NCBI RefSeq assembly: GCF_020882245.1
Contig: NC_083598.1
Coordinates: forward strand, 8,735,178 to 8,799,177
From: Rhopalosiphum padi
Lineage: Eukaryota > Arthropoda > Insecta > Hemiptera > Aphididae
Length of the DNA: 64,000 nucleotides
Reading direction: 5' to 3'
Made by a program: the position numbers and the translations under genes. Positions 1 through 14,900 of this stretch are shown here, one piece after another (the first letter of the stretch is position 1; each line of letters opens with the position of its first letter). The notes beneath the pieces are model-generated. The model saw only the letters and a program-made list of their open reading frames with translations. It was not told the DNA's origin and ran no database searches.

Positions 1-3000
1 TTAAGTACGTTGTAAACAGTATATATAGTTATGTATTATATCACAGCGATTGCATTTTAGAGATTGCCTACGCCATTCATTCAAAATACACGTTTTTTCT
101 GAATACATTATAAGTAAACTGTAGAGGTATATTATTTTTAAAACTATCATGTGTGATGTGTATATTATAATATTATCAATTACTAATAATTGAGTACTGA
201 TTAGAAGTTAGTTTGATAGGTGTGTGTTTTTGTTGTTGTCTTATAAGTTATAACTAATACATATTACAAAACTTTTCGCTTTTTAAACTTGTTATGCTTT
301 TAATTTTATTAATCTTGATTGTGTTTAAAATCCACATCGGATCATACTTAACGTAACCTAATTTAGAAACACGGCTTTGAATATTTTAATAGAAACCCTC
401 AAAATTATTAACTTTTCGACAGAATACTTTATCCATGTTGGTCCTATAGTTATTAATTATTATATATATGTGTGTATTATACTAGTTCAACGATCGATAT
501 TATATTCACTCTATAGTCTAGAGTGCATATTGAAGCCCCAAAAACCGTATGATATCATATTGAACGTGTAAAAAACATAATACTGTTAAGTCCAAATATA
601 TTTTAGATAATTAAATAATATGGTCGAATAAGTCGTGTAACATATTATACTGTAAAGCGCTATTCTATGAAATGCATATTTTTTACTTTAAGACAAGACT
701 TAACCGAGAATAATTGTAAGTATATATTTACTATAACACTGTCTTATACTTGTTTTGAAAATGTAATAAAACCATGGCATATTGATTATTTTCAAAATAA
801 AGTAACTGATTGTAACTTTAAATAGTTAAACTATTTAAATAATATTATTTTATGGACTTGAATACTTATAAAATAGATACTTTGATATATTTTTAGATTC
901 TGTCAATTCTGGAATGTGGTGGGTAAAATAATATTATGATAACACGAATGCTCGAATAACAATTTATCATCGCATGGAATATTTTAATTTTCATAATTTA
1001 TAAGTGTATTATAGTGTAGGTATTATTTTTATATAATAAGTAGAGACTATATATTCTTTGATAAGCCGCTAAGAGCCTTAAAAACATGATAGAATTACTG
1101 TTTACCACTCATATTAAAATAATATCTTTGTTTGTTTTATATTCTAGTTAAATTTGCTGATTCTAGGTTAAAGTTTTATATATTTTTTTATTTTATTGAG
1201 TAAGAGGGTTATCACATATCTTATATAATATAAAATATAAACAGTACCATCAACAAATAAATAATTCTAATCGTTGTTTCAGTCTTATATAAAAACTTAT
1301 AATTTGATTAGGTTATAGCCCGTAGGTTACCCATCACCAGACTTCAATATAGTACAATATGTATTCGTATATATTGTATGTATTTAAAATAAATCATAAT
1401 AATAAAATTGTCTAGTTATAATATTGTACAACGAAATAATAATATTTCAGTTTAAAAAATATACATTTGACATTAATAAGTATATATTAACTATTATAGG
1501 AAGCTTTAATATTTTAAAGATGAAAATATAACATAACAATACATTACCTTTCAACAAACAGTATAAGGAACAAGTAAACTACTTTATAATAAGTGTCAAT
1601 AAATTAATTTTTTTTTTGATTTAACATATAGATAACGTTGATCTATATGATTGTGTTTACTATAGAATGTAAATTTTTGAAAAAAAACTAAACAAAGCAC
1701 ATGCAAACATATAATTTTCTTATAATTATAATTAATATTTTTTATGATATTGAAACTTAAATAAAGTATCAACTAGTGGAGATACAGATATTTTAAACGG
1801 GTAAGGGTAAATTAAATTATAAATAAGAATTTTTTAGTCATTTTCATATGTCTATAATGTATATTAAAAACACAAAGTAGTGGTATTAGGTTGAACACCC
1901 AATCCTCTCGCCTACCATCGGTGCATAACTAGTATTAACGAAAATTTTATTAGTGACTAAATTGATGTTTCAATTACGACTAACTGTATATGTGCTTCGT
2001 ATTAAGCTCGTTATTATAAAATAAATCTGATGTGCAATAGAATCACAATAATTTTTTGAAAATTATTATATACATTTGTAAAGATACCCACTATTAAATA
2101 AAGAGTATTATTGTGTGCGTCTTGTATTTACCAGATTTAAAATTAAACAATCATATTATGCTGATGTATTAAAAACAACACTCAGTGTTCATAAGTCAAT
2201 AATTTCGTATATTGACTATTTTATTGACAAAATGTAAAAAACGACATGTAAATATAAAACCTAATGGCGTATTGGAGAATGAAACTATTTTTCTTTTTTG
2301 TGCTTGTAAGTAGTATATAAATATATATTAATTCATAATGTGTCGACCTTTGCTGCTGCAAATAATAAATATTTACATTACTGCGTAGACCACGTGGACC
2401 CCACAAGACATGTCACGCACGTGGCCTTTGTTGTATAAATATTATTTTTATCCACATTCGTAATTACCGTGTAGATAATTTTAAAAACATATAGCTAGTC
2501 GTGGGATGAAATCTTTAAACAATAATCACATATTATTATTTATATGTATACACACTATATACCTATCTACTAATTTATTTATTATTATGTTGTTGTGTCG
2601 ATAGCATTTGTACCAATATATTTTATTAAAGTTAACCATAGAACTTATAGTCTGAGTGCTAGATGAGGTATAATACGAATGTATTATTTTTTCTAAAATT
2701 ATTATTACTATTCTCATTCTTGATTGGGAGGGAGCCATACTGTGATTTTAATATTTTATACACTACAGTTCTGTTATAATTTTTTTAGGTCCCGGCTAAA
2801 ATGTGAGACGATAAAATAATGGAACGTCGCTCGTGATTGTTGAATTGACGCGTTTCGTTGTGAAGGAGTTGATGATTGCTTATAATGTTCGAAATCTAGG
2901 CTCGAAAATAGCGTAGGTCCCTACGTGTGTTATCCGCAAGTTGATGTATCGCACGTGCATTTATCATGTAGAATTCCCTAATTCGCTAATTATAATATTT

Positions 3001-4072
3001 TATCTCATTGCGTTGTTATAGAATAAAAAAAAATTAATTTATCATTGACAACCGATCGTGTCAACGGCGTAGGCATATTATAATAATGTATAAAACCACA
3101 ATGTTAACCTAATCACGTGCGTAATATTATACCCTAACTATATACATTGTGGTAGTAATTTTTTATCTCATGCACACTACACAGATAATTACTTGCGAAA
3201 TGGCCTTGGCGACGACCCACAATTATAGAACGCCTTACTAGTCCTTCAACTTGTCCGGACCATCAGAAATATACCGCCTACGCCAGAGGTATCTTCACCT
3301 AAGCAGAATAATACGCATTATAATAGCGGTTATTGTACGCATGCGACCTATTATTATACAGGACCATTCTTTTGATACCAACCAGCTCATAATTATACAT
3401 ATCAAAATATTTTAATAATTTAAATTAATTTTTTGAATGTTGTAGTGATTTATCGACGCAAATAATTGGCTGTCAAATGTCATCATATTGTTTCTATTGT
3501 TATTAACTGTGATTTTTCGTCTATTTATATTTATATATCTGTGGACACTGTGATTATACCACGTGCACGTCAACACACACTTTATATATTATAATAATAC
3601 AATATAATATCTAATATAAAATAAATTGGTGCACAAAATACGATTTTTCGTTTTTCCACCCGAAATAAAATTCAAAATAAATATTATTTGTTAGATAAAA
3701 AAAGTAGTTATTTTCATAAAACCTCGTTATTATAATATTGTAAGGTATAAGAAGTGGCAAGGAATTTAAAATGAAAAACGAGATTGTACGCGATAAATAT
3801 TGTCATTAAGCACCACGTATACGTGATGTGTAACACTCGCGTAATGTCTTCAGATAATATTAATTATTTTAATAATATTTTAATCATTTACATATTATAT
3901 ATGACGATGACAACGAAATTGCGTTATCACGCATACAGCTCGTGGCAAAGGCCGTTTCATAATGCGTTCATAATCGGTGCGACAACGATGACGTTTTGGG
4001 GTGGTGTGCTCAGTCTTACGCGGATTGCCGATTTGTAGAGTCCGTATAAATTTACCGTACGTTTTGTTTTAC
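1..4072. other. Upstream intergenic DNA and likely promoter region
   Basis: No convincing coding sequence on either strand; short ORFs here have no family features. 1-2750 is uniformly AT-rich. 2790-3350 and 3820-4070 are patches richer in CpG and GC and could hold the promoter or non-coding 5' exons of the transporter. No clear TATA/Inr pair can be assigned. Confidence 0.4.
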
Positions 4073-4073
4073 A

Positions 4074-4214
4074 GGTTGTGTCTTGATTATCACTGCAAAG
4101 ACGCTGCACATCTCCAGCTGGTATAGTGGCCGCATAATAAAGTCGCACCACTTAATTAAAAAGTTGGGGCACTCAATTCAGCGCGAAAAGAGGCAATACA
4201 TTTGAACCGCAACC
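4074..4214 (+). promoter_or_regulatory. Probable 5' UTR of transporter exon 1
   Basis: Segment of higher GC directly upstream of the ATG at 4215, following TTTTACAG at 4066-4073. It either continues to a transcription start near 4150-4180 or is the body of a 5' UTR exon with an acceptor at 4073. The sequence alone cannot decide. Confidence 0.35.
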
Positions 4215-4217
4215 ATG
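4215..4217 (+). CDS. Transporter coding exon 1 (ATG only)
   Basis: The coding part of this exon is just the start codon: AACC-ATG followed at once by the donor GTGAGT. The intron to exon 2 is 3541 bp. The 5' UTR part of the exon probably reaches back to about 4075-4150. A TTTTACAG at 4066-4073 could be an acceptor for a further upstream non-coding exon. Confidence 0.8.
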
Positions 4218-5944
4218 GTGAGTTTTTTTTTTATTAATTAATTTATAATTACTTTTATATAAGCTGAGTTCTTTGTATTTAATCATTATACCTACGTACA
4301 CCGTGGTCGGCATTGTTATAATTTTATTTAAATTATAAATATTTAATGTATTACTTTTTTTTTTAAATAATGTGTCTCATTTTTACTTGATATTTTTCTA
4401 AAGTTGAATTTTCTATGGGATTTTATTAGACTTATAAATAGGTATTGAATGATGAACCAACAGTTTTATATTTTAAAAGAATTTATAAATTTTAAATTAG
4501 AGGTGTGAAGATGTATGGACCATCCTACGAAATTATGGTGCACTATTCAACCCATCAACAAGTAATAATGCTGACACATTTTATCCATTTTTTATCGGAT
4601 AATTACATGTCTTTATCAATTGGGTATAAGTCTATGTTCAAACTATAGCTTTCATACTCAACATTCCGTATCTCGATAAATATTTTTGGAAAAAAAATGG
4701 TTTTTATAATAAATTGTACGTGTAATTGTATAATTTTATGTACTCAATTTCCCTATCATCACATCACTTCACTTCTCTTTTAATTAAACTTAAATGCTGA
4801 TAAATAAGACTCTATTACTGATTAATTTCATCACTCATTGATATTGGGTTTTAAAAATGTCGATATTCATTTAAGTATTTTGCTTTCGATTTGTAAATTA
4901 AAAGTATACACCAAGCATATCTCTATAAAATATACACGTACGTTTAATTAGTGGCCTAACCAAATTACAAACTACACAGCATTAGTTCATTGGTAAAATT
5001 AGGATAAATTTATTTCATTTAATAACATGTCTAATTTATATAGCTTTTTGTGGAGGATTGGAATGTGTTATTATTACAGTAATTATTATAAGATCAATTA
5101 TTTTCCACATATTCTTTCTATATAGGTAATAGGTTATCGCAAACATTTTTTTTATTTTTATACTTTAAATGTCTATTTTTATTTTATAGATGATCGATTT
5201 AATATTTTAATATAAATAGATAATTCGTAATTGCGTTACAATTAATTATTGTTTATTATCTCTTGACCCTTGTTAATGAATTTTTTTTTTTATACCGAAT
5301 ATCCATTTATGCAATTGCATTTTAACTAATATTCTTAAAACGTAGTAAGACAATTTATATGTGAAGTACTGCAGTCTGTAATATACTAATATGGACTTTA
5401 TATCATGTGCCTATTGCTAAATTTTTATTCAAGTTTTTTTGTGATTCAATTAATCAAAAATGTGTAATTAGAATAAATAAAATTTATTAATAGATTAGAA
5501 AACAAAATTATTCAAAAATAACATTATGATTAGAAAATAAACTCCGGGAAAAAAGTATCAATTTTTTAATTATTCAAATAACACTATCGGTTTATGATAA
5601 AACTATATATATATGTATATATATAATGATCACATGTTAGTGTATATTATAATTTTTGAAATATGTTGATAAATTTTGAACCTAGCACACAATTGTTTTT
5701 AAATATCTTGGTTTTATAAGACTTGTACATTTTTAGTTAAAGTGTAATCTATGTTACACATAATACTTTAGTTATAGTTAATGCCTCGAAAGACGACTCA
5801 TTCATTGACATTTATGGTATTGTTCACATCCCAAGTTCTAATTTCATCGATTGTCCCAATACCCCACTATTCCTATTATTATTATATTTAAGCATTTTAA
5901 GTCTAGTTGAAATTAACTATATCTTATAGAAGATCCCCTATAGA

Positions 5945-5981
<37 letters not shown>

Positions 5982-8900
5982 GTTTTTCGTAGGTTTTAGT
6001 ATAACGTAGTTAAACAAATTGATATATTCAGAAACAAATCTTCGATAATTTTTACGAATACAAATTTCTTATTTTCAAAAATATTATTATTTATTTTAAA
6101 GAGAAACCTTGTATAACCATTCTACTATCATAATAGTTTGTGTTTCAACTTTCAAAATTTAATACAAGGTACAAAGGTCTTTGTAGTTTTTTAATTCCTT
6201 CTGTATTGTGGTAAATATAGATTTATTTTCGTTTGTATGAATAGGAAAAAATAAAGAATAATATAAAATTAATTTTAAATAGATAATTTATAACGAAAAA
6301 ATTATATCATTTATTAATTTTTAGATATTATTTTATATCTATGAATATAATATATTATAATATTATTATAGTATTTTTCTAAAAATTTTGTTTATAATTA
6401 TATTCTACTTACGATTCATTTTATACAAGAATAAGTATTAATATATGTTATATCGTAAGTAATAAAAATTATAATCCATTAAGTTCTAATACTAAAAAAT
6501 CATAAGCTCTATTAAATTCACTACTGCCCTCCGATACGTTTAGTCGTATAGACTATTGATGGATTATAATTTTATTATAATAGTGAAGTCCGTCGGTGTA
6601 CTGTACAGAACAATAAAGCGTGGACAACGCAGGGCATATTTAACAATACATAATTCCGATAATTAGGGTATCTATTTTTAGATTGAGTATACAGTTGTCC
6701 GTCTGTGTTCGTGTCGCACCACGTAACCGTTTTTTTTTTTAATCATATATGATATTTATACTTACCTATGCCGAGTATATTATACCTATGTGTTAGTTAA
6801 AAAATATCTCATTATTATAGGCCTGCACACATGCATCGTTTTTTTTTTTTTTTTTAAATGTTCAATATTATAGATAAAGCACGTTTCTGCAAATATCTCT
6901 CTTGTCCAAGCACATTTTTCGGGGTTTAAAATAACGACGGACGAGGATCTGCGTACAGTCGCAGTTAATTTGCGGCCGTCGTAGTAAAAGTAGCAACGTC
7001 GTGAAAAAAATTATAAAAAATTATTTTACTTCTGGGCCGCCTTAGACACAGTAACTTATAATTACCCATAACTTGCACTCTATTGACGATCTACAGGCAA
7101 ACGGTACCCATACTCCATACTCGCATTCCTCCAGTGTATATTCCACGAAATCTTCAATCATCGTGCGACGAGTCTACTGTCGTTACATACTCTCCAGTAA
7201 GTAATTACACTATGCACTTTATACGCATAAGACATTTATATGTATATATAGGTTGAAACTCCATTTAGGGAAGAAGTATTTTTTCCGTTCATTTCTCTCA
7301 CATCCGCCCTACAACACGATATAATTGCGTACACAATACAATATCGTATCACCACCGACTACATATATATATTTAATGTATATAATATATAATTAATTTA
7401 TATATATGAAATATACTTTAGTGTTTGTCTGGTCGCGTATGAGTGTGTATCTACTCACTACGCCTATAGAGTTTATTTTTAAAGACGTTTCAATTTCTTG
7501 TGGGCCAAATAACTTGTCAGCGATCCACTTTTTTCCTCGCTCTCTCTTTGTCACTTCCTCAGTCAGGTCCCAGCGTCCCTTGAATATATTGCTGTCTCGC
7601 GGTGTACGGATATTCGTGTAATATATAGAACATAAAATATTGTAATAATAATAATTGTGCTGAAGACGCACTCTAAATACCCTGCAGTGTAAAATATTTT
7701 TATTAATTATAAATTTTCGAAGAATAAGCAAATACAGTGGTCGTTGTTCGAATTTCAGGGTTCCCAAGGAGAAGAACCGGAACTCCAGACGTTCCTTTTG
7801 GACGAAAAGTCCAAGATGAAAGAAGTACCGCAAAACAAGTAAGTTTTATTAATAATTTTTCTATTCGTAAGTTCTTTTTTTCTTTCTTGAAACGTTTGAA
7901 CCAAAGAAAGGGATCTTAGTTTACATAATATATAATATATGTAGCTAAAAAAAATGTAAATCGATGGTTGGTAGGTATATTATAAATTTAGACTCGATGG
8001 GGATAAAAAAATATGTGAATTGTGTAAGTTGCGGATACATATCACTCACTCTACTCTTTTGACGATTATTTATGAATGGCATTTTTATTTTTAATGTCTA
8101 CGAACAAATTTTTTTTTTAATTTTAATTTTAAAATTTAATTAATTTCAAAAATTAAAACTTTTTTAATACTTGACATTTTGTTACTCGGTGCGTTATAAT
8201 GTTATATACAAGGTAATTTTTCAATCAAGCTCACTCACAATTTTGTTTTAATTAAATTCTTATTTTATTCATTTATATAAGTATAAATAAAGACATTTTT
8301 TTATAATTTTTATTTGAAAAGTTTAATGTATATAAATTTAAATTTGGACATGGTGTTTTCGATTTTTTAAACTTTGTGTACCAAGGATAATATTTTACGA
8401 TAATTAGAAGATAAGGTGGTCGTGATGATTTGATATTTTAGTTATTATTATTAATTATTAGTTATTATTAATATTTATCTATAAACATTTTATAATTTGT
8501 AAAATGTTTTAGGATAATCAGTAATAAATAATATATTATAAATATTATATTTAATCAATATTAAATATTTTATGTAAATTCGTCATAACAGACTATTATT
8601 CTTATAATACAATAAGTTTAGTAATACAGAATATGATTGGTAGAATTTTGATTTATATACATTAACATTTCAAGAAAAAAAATATTCTACTGAGCAATTA
8701 ACTTAAAAAAGAGAGGCCATCATTTGATTATTAGAACATTGCACTGTCTTAAGACACTCCTTAAATGATATAAAAGTCTAAGAGATAAAATTTAACCTAA
8801 CTTATTTTAAAATATGGTTCTTGAGTAAACTTAAAAATGTTATAAATCGAAATTAGAACGATTAAATGATAAAAATCGGTTGAGCATGCTTAGTGAATCA

Positions 8901-11900
8901 TTCTGTATATGTAGTATATTCGTATTTTTTTTGTCCAGAAACATGGCGCCTGGCAAGAGACGTCGTTGTTAATTATTAGTTTTAAAAAGCGTGCGCTTCG
9001 AACTCTGAACCGATATAAATATGTAATAATTGCGTACGATTTCGACGCCAGCGGTGTGCTGCACATTGATAATTATTTAGGGCCCACATACATATTATAA
9101 AAAATATATAATATAAAATGATTTATTTCGTTTGAAAATATCGATATGTGGATTCGATTACTGTCAATTTGTAACCAGATATAATTCGCATGACCCCACG
9201 TAGTCATAGACATTATACCATATTACTCGTTTATTTTAAAAGGGTGAAAATGTGAAATGGTTTAACGCCGGCCAATTTTGGAATTTTGGCATTCGACGTT
9301 CATTGCCCCGCTTGTCAAGGCCGCTACTATAAACATATTTTGAATGTTATTTCCGCGTACCCTAGCAGAAATAATTGTATGATACCTACTGATAATAATA
9401 CTAAAGTTTAGCTGTTGTTGTTGTCGCATATTCGTATTGTAAGCAATATGTACGCGAGTCAACGAAATCGTATCTGTTTATGTACATTTTTAGACGCTCT
9501 AAATATCTATGTTTTATTATTGCCATATTAATATTATTATTTATTGTTATTGTTTTTGTTATTTCTTTTGACCCGATTATGATGTTTAAACATAATAATC
9601 AACGTTTTTAAAAAACGCTTTTAAGACAACAGACGTTATTGTTATTGATGACTCATAAAGTAAACAACACGGAAAAACAGAAAAACATGACCGCTCATCT
9701 TGTGCAGTTAATAGTTAATATGTCTCTGTAGTACTGCAACTATATTGTTATCTCAACACTAAGAATATATCATTGTTTTATCACAAGTCCGAGCTATCGT
9801 GTTATGTGATTGTACTATTGTAGTATACCTATATAGACATATAGTTACTAAAGCCACCGAGATTTTGGCTTACGTTTTAATATATGGATAATTATTGTTA
9901 ACAGATGCGTTTATCGTAAATTTTAATCGTTAAAAAAATGTTGAGCCACCGTGCTACCGATAAATTATTTATTTTTAGTGTACAAAATTTATCGTAAGAA
10001 ACTTTTTTCAAATATTGATCATTATACTTAATACTAGTTGATCTTGCACGCGTTACCTGTGACATATTATGATTTATGTTTGTGGATTTACCCATTTTTT
10101 AACTTTGTTAAATTTAAGCTACACAGAATTTTAAAATAATCGTTTGAGTAGTTTCGATCAAATTTATAAATCTAAAATTATATACAATCATAATAACTAT
10201 TTTGTTTTATGAGATCAATGGTAACTCTATAAAAACAAAAAAAAATATTTGTCTTTGTGAACCGACAACGTCATTATATCATTATTTGTATTACTACAGG
10301 AATAAGAAATAATATATAAAATATACAAAAACATATTGTTGAAATATATTTTAAAGATATGTATAATACGCGTCGCAAAATATTATGAGAAAATAGATTT
10401 TTATTATATAAACAACAATTACTTTTAAGTGATAAGTAATTATGTTATTGGTTTAATAATTAAGATAATTATTTTGTGGTGAAAATACATTGTTTCCTAT
10501 AAATATAACTCGAACAACAAATTATTTTATCCCGACAAACAATTTAAGGTACCACTGCCATCATAAAAGTGTTAGTTATTTTTCATTATAAAAATAAACA
10601 GTCGTCGAATATGACAAATATAATAATATATTCATTCGATTAATTTGAAGAAATATTCACAAATATATTATAATTTGTATTCATCTATAGTTGATTCGTA
10701 GGTATAGGATATGAACATTGAATATTTTACTTTGTAAATTTGTTATTGCTATAACCTTACAAAGAACCATAAGTCATAATATTATCTAGTTTTATATTTT
10801 TATTTTCATCTGTTACAAGTGTTTAATATTATTCAAAAAAGTTTTGGTATGATTATCTAATGACATAATAGTTTTCGTTTATTTTTAAATAAACTTTTAT
10901 GTGTTTTATAATTTATCACGATTCAATCAATAACTGAGAACAATGATTACACGTATAGACGGTGTTATAAGAACGCATTTTAAATATACGTATATAGAAC
11001 AAAACAATGAGACATATGTTTATTAATAATATATTTATTTCAGACGAAAAGCTAGCAAAAAACTAGAGAAAAGCGAAGTCGCACACCTCAATGGCATCGA
11101 CTACTTCGATCCATTCCTTGAAAGAAACTTAGAACACCCTACTACGTAAGTGTGGTGCCTATATAGTATATTATATAGGTACTATATGTCAATATTATAC
11201 TAATTAGTAATTACGTAGTTGAATATAAATATATAATATCGTATTCATACTATTTAATCAATATCGTCTATCGTACTGATTTAATTTAAATCAGGCATAT
11301 AATTTATTTACTTGTAATTTAATGCTATTACAATATAATATTAATTATTTTGATTTTATAGAAATGGCGAGACCCTGACTCATTTACTCAAAGCGTCTCT
11401 GGGAACCGGGATCCTGGCCATGCCGCAAGCTTTCCAGTGTTCAGGACTTATAACAGGCATATTCGCAACAGTGTTCGTATCGTTCGTGTGCACGTTTTGT
11501 TCGTATTCACTGGTACGCATGTGTTAAATATTATATAACATTAGCTTTATGTTTTTTTTTTACAAATACATAAAATGTAATTTAAAGACATATACGTATG
11601 GTTTACAAAGATATTTCTAAAAATATTATTAAGTCACCATATACAGTGATTCATAGAGGATCATTTAAAAACTCGTAGGAAATAAATCATAAAAGATCTA
11701 TAAAACTTTAAAAAGTCACTATTGTGACATGCACGTTTATTAAGCCCAGATATTATAATAACTAGTAAGGCACAAGAGTTAAACATCAATTTACATCAAT
11801 TACATTTATCAACTGTTTAACGATATTATTTGAAGTTATATTTTTAATTTATTATTTTATGTTTGTTAAAAAACAAAAATATATATATTTGCAATATGCT

Positions 11901-14900
11901 TATTGAATTAAATGTATTAAATACTTTTTAAGTTAGTTATATTATTTAGTAATATAGTGAACATTATTAAATATTTGTTAATTTATACAATAACTATATA
12001 ATTTATAAAAGTTGGAATTAATTTTTAAAAAGCATTTTTTATGAAATTATTATTTTTTTTTTAATAAGTTAATTGAATCGTGTACTAAGTAAGCTGCTTT
12101 TTAGTAGTTGGTAATTAACAAAATGTATTCGTAGATATTTAACCAAATTAAGTAATTTATTATAATCCCTTGTTGTGGCATTACGCATATTTTTATTTAT
12201 TTTTTAATTTTTAAAAAGTTATATTTTTTTACATTGGATCTAAAATATTTTACATAGATTTATCTAGTGTTCTTACCATATATATATATATATTATTTTT
12301 TCGTCATTTTACAGGTGAAATGCGCACACACGCTTTACAGGCGGACAAAAGTATCGTCCATGGGCTACGCGGATGTAGCTGAAGTGGCGTTCGCCAATGG
12401 ACCTGAATGGTCTCGGAAATTCTCGTCGCTTACCCGGCAATCAGTGCTTTGGCTGTTGTTCGTCACATACTTCGGAACATGCAGCGTATACACGGTTATC
12501 ATTGCCTCGAACTTCGAACAGTTGTTCTTACATCATATGGGTTATTCGCTGAATATCCGGTACTTTATTGCGATGTTGCTCATACCACTCATACTGCTCA
12601 GCTACGTGCCAAATCTTAAATATTTAGCACCCGTGTCCATGGTCGCCAATCTGTTGATGTTCGTTGGTCTGGGCATCACGTTTTATTACACGTTGTTCGA
12701 CTTACCCAGAATTTCGGAAAGGCCGGCCGTAGGGACCTTTGCAACGTTTCCTACATTCTTCTGCCTCACCGTGTTCGCCATGGAAGCCATCGGAGTGGTA
12801 TGTATTATATTAATCGAGCTTCAAGAAAGCATCAATTAGACTAACTTGATAGAGAATATAATATTAAAAATATATGGGTTTACTTACCTAATATATATAT
12901 ATATATTATTTTTTAAAAACACAAAAACAATATAAGTCAAGAAAAAATATTTTTCAAATATTATCACCAGGTATATTTCTAATATATTCATATAAGTTAG
13001 TGTACAAAGTTCGCTGCGTTAAAGTCACTTTTTGTGCTCTTGAGTCAACGAAATCTCATTAATATTTCCGTCATTTTACTATAATACTATCCTCAAACCC
13101 TCTTACTGATTTTACTGATCAACCAACATGACTTTACTATTTTATTTATTAACGTCAAGCTGCAATTTTAAAGGCAGATAACATAATTTGATGACGTATA
13201 ATGGGATTCGACTTAGATTTTCATTATTTATTGTAGGTGATGCCGTTGGAAAACAACATGAAAACGCCTAGAAGCTTTTTGGGAGTTTTCGGTGTGCTGA
13301 ATGTCGGCATGGGTGGCGTGACTATTGTGTATATTCTGCTCGGTTTCCTCGGTTACTTGAAGTACGGTGAAGCAACGGAATCGAGTATAACGCTAAACCT
13401 TCCCACTGAAGACATGTGAGTATAACACACAGCTAGATCCATATATTTTATCATTTTTCCATGTTAGGATATGAATTGATTACTAGATTTATTTATTTGA
13501 ATAACGTAACTCCTGCCATTATGTAATATACTATATTATTGAAGAAAGAAAAAAGAGTGAGCATGATTGATAAATCACTATGTATATATTAAATGAACGA
13601 ACATTTTTTTCGATGAGATTTAAACTGTGTGGTTTTACGTTTGATAACTATTTTTTAAATTTCGGCTATACAGTATAAATATTTTGGTTGAGACGTATAG
13701 CTAGGTGATGCACTATTGAATTAAATTAATTATTATTTATGCTTTAACGACAAGCGCGAAAAAACTTTAACTTATTCACTATTAATGGCGGCTATTAATG
13801 TTTTTGTGTATGTTTATTACAGTGCTGCTCAAGTTGCTAAAATATGTATCAGTTTAGCAGTATTCTGCACGTACGGTCTACAGTTTTTCGTTTGCTTGGA
13901 AATCGCGTGGACCAAAATCCAGGATAGTTTTGAAAAAGCTACAATTTACCACAATTACGTTCTAAGAACGGTCATGGTGACCTTGTCTGGTGAGTAAAAC
14001 AGTGCCGTAAATGTAATTGCATGTAGAATTAGATCGATTTTTTTTTCATTTTGTATTGAAAGAAAAATGTATTTCATATATTTCTAATTAATTTTCTATT
14101 GATACGTAGAAAAACAATTTTTTTCAAATACAAATGAGTATGCTTTTTGTCAAAAAAAAAAAAAAAATAATAATTTAAAGTAAACACGTGGCGTTGACTA
14201 GCTTAGAACATTTATGTGGTGTATAATAAGGATCAGGGTTAAGATTTATATTAAGTGGTATAAAAAATGCAATGTGCAATTATTATTTTTTTTTGTTTAA
14301 GTAAATATACACACGTGCATTTAATTTTTTTTAACGTCTACGTACGCGTCGTCTGTTCGTAAGTTATAACGTAGACAATATAAACACAATATTTTAAGAC
14401 GACTCGTATAAGTAATAATAATTAAAAACTGCACACTAAATAACTTTTATAAAATTAAAATTGATGTTTGAAAAAAAAAATATTTATACTTATATTTACT
14501 ACCGACATTTTTTTTCTGATATCCCTTTTATTGTGATCAGTTAAAATCGCCTAATTTCTAGATTTAAGTCTTTGCCTATATGATAATCGTTTGTAAAATA
14601 TGATGATATGATGGCTATGGTGATTTGAATATTTTAGGAGTTAATATATTTATCTATCAACTAAATTAATTATTAAATGGAAAAATGGGAGTGCTTGGTG
14701 AATCATTAAAAATATTGAAATATTTTATAATAGATATATGTTAATACTATTAATAATTAAATGTTTGTGGTTTCACAGTGGCGATTGCGGTAGCTGTACC
14801 GACAATCGGACCGTTCATCGGACTCATCGGAGCCTTCTGTTTCTCGCTGCTCGGCATCATCGTGCCCGTGGTCATTGAGTTTGCCACGTACTGGGACAAA

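Noticed and set aside
3784..4038. 84-codon + strand ORF upstream of the transporter
   Set aside because: No family resemblance, Ile/Tyr/Met-rich start; probably chance in the promoter region.
7393..7833. 146-codon open frame on the - strand overlapping transporter exon 2
   Set aside because: Low-complexity, Tyr/Ile/Arg-rich translation with no family features; it overlaps a well-supported coding exon on the other strand and crosses intron sequence.
8943..8972. Nine-codon ATGGCGCC start (MAPGKRRRC) in transporter intron 2
   Set aside because: Stops after nine codons and has no donor in a usable frame; no evidence for an exon beyond a GC-rich patch.
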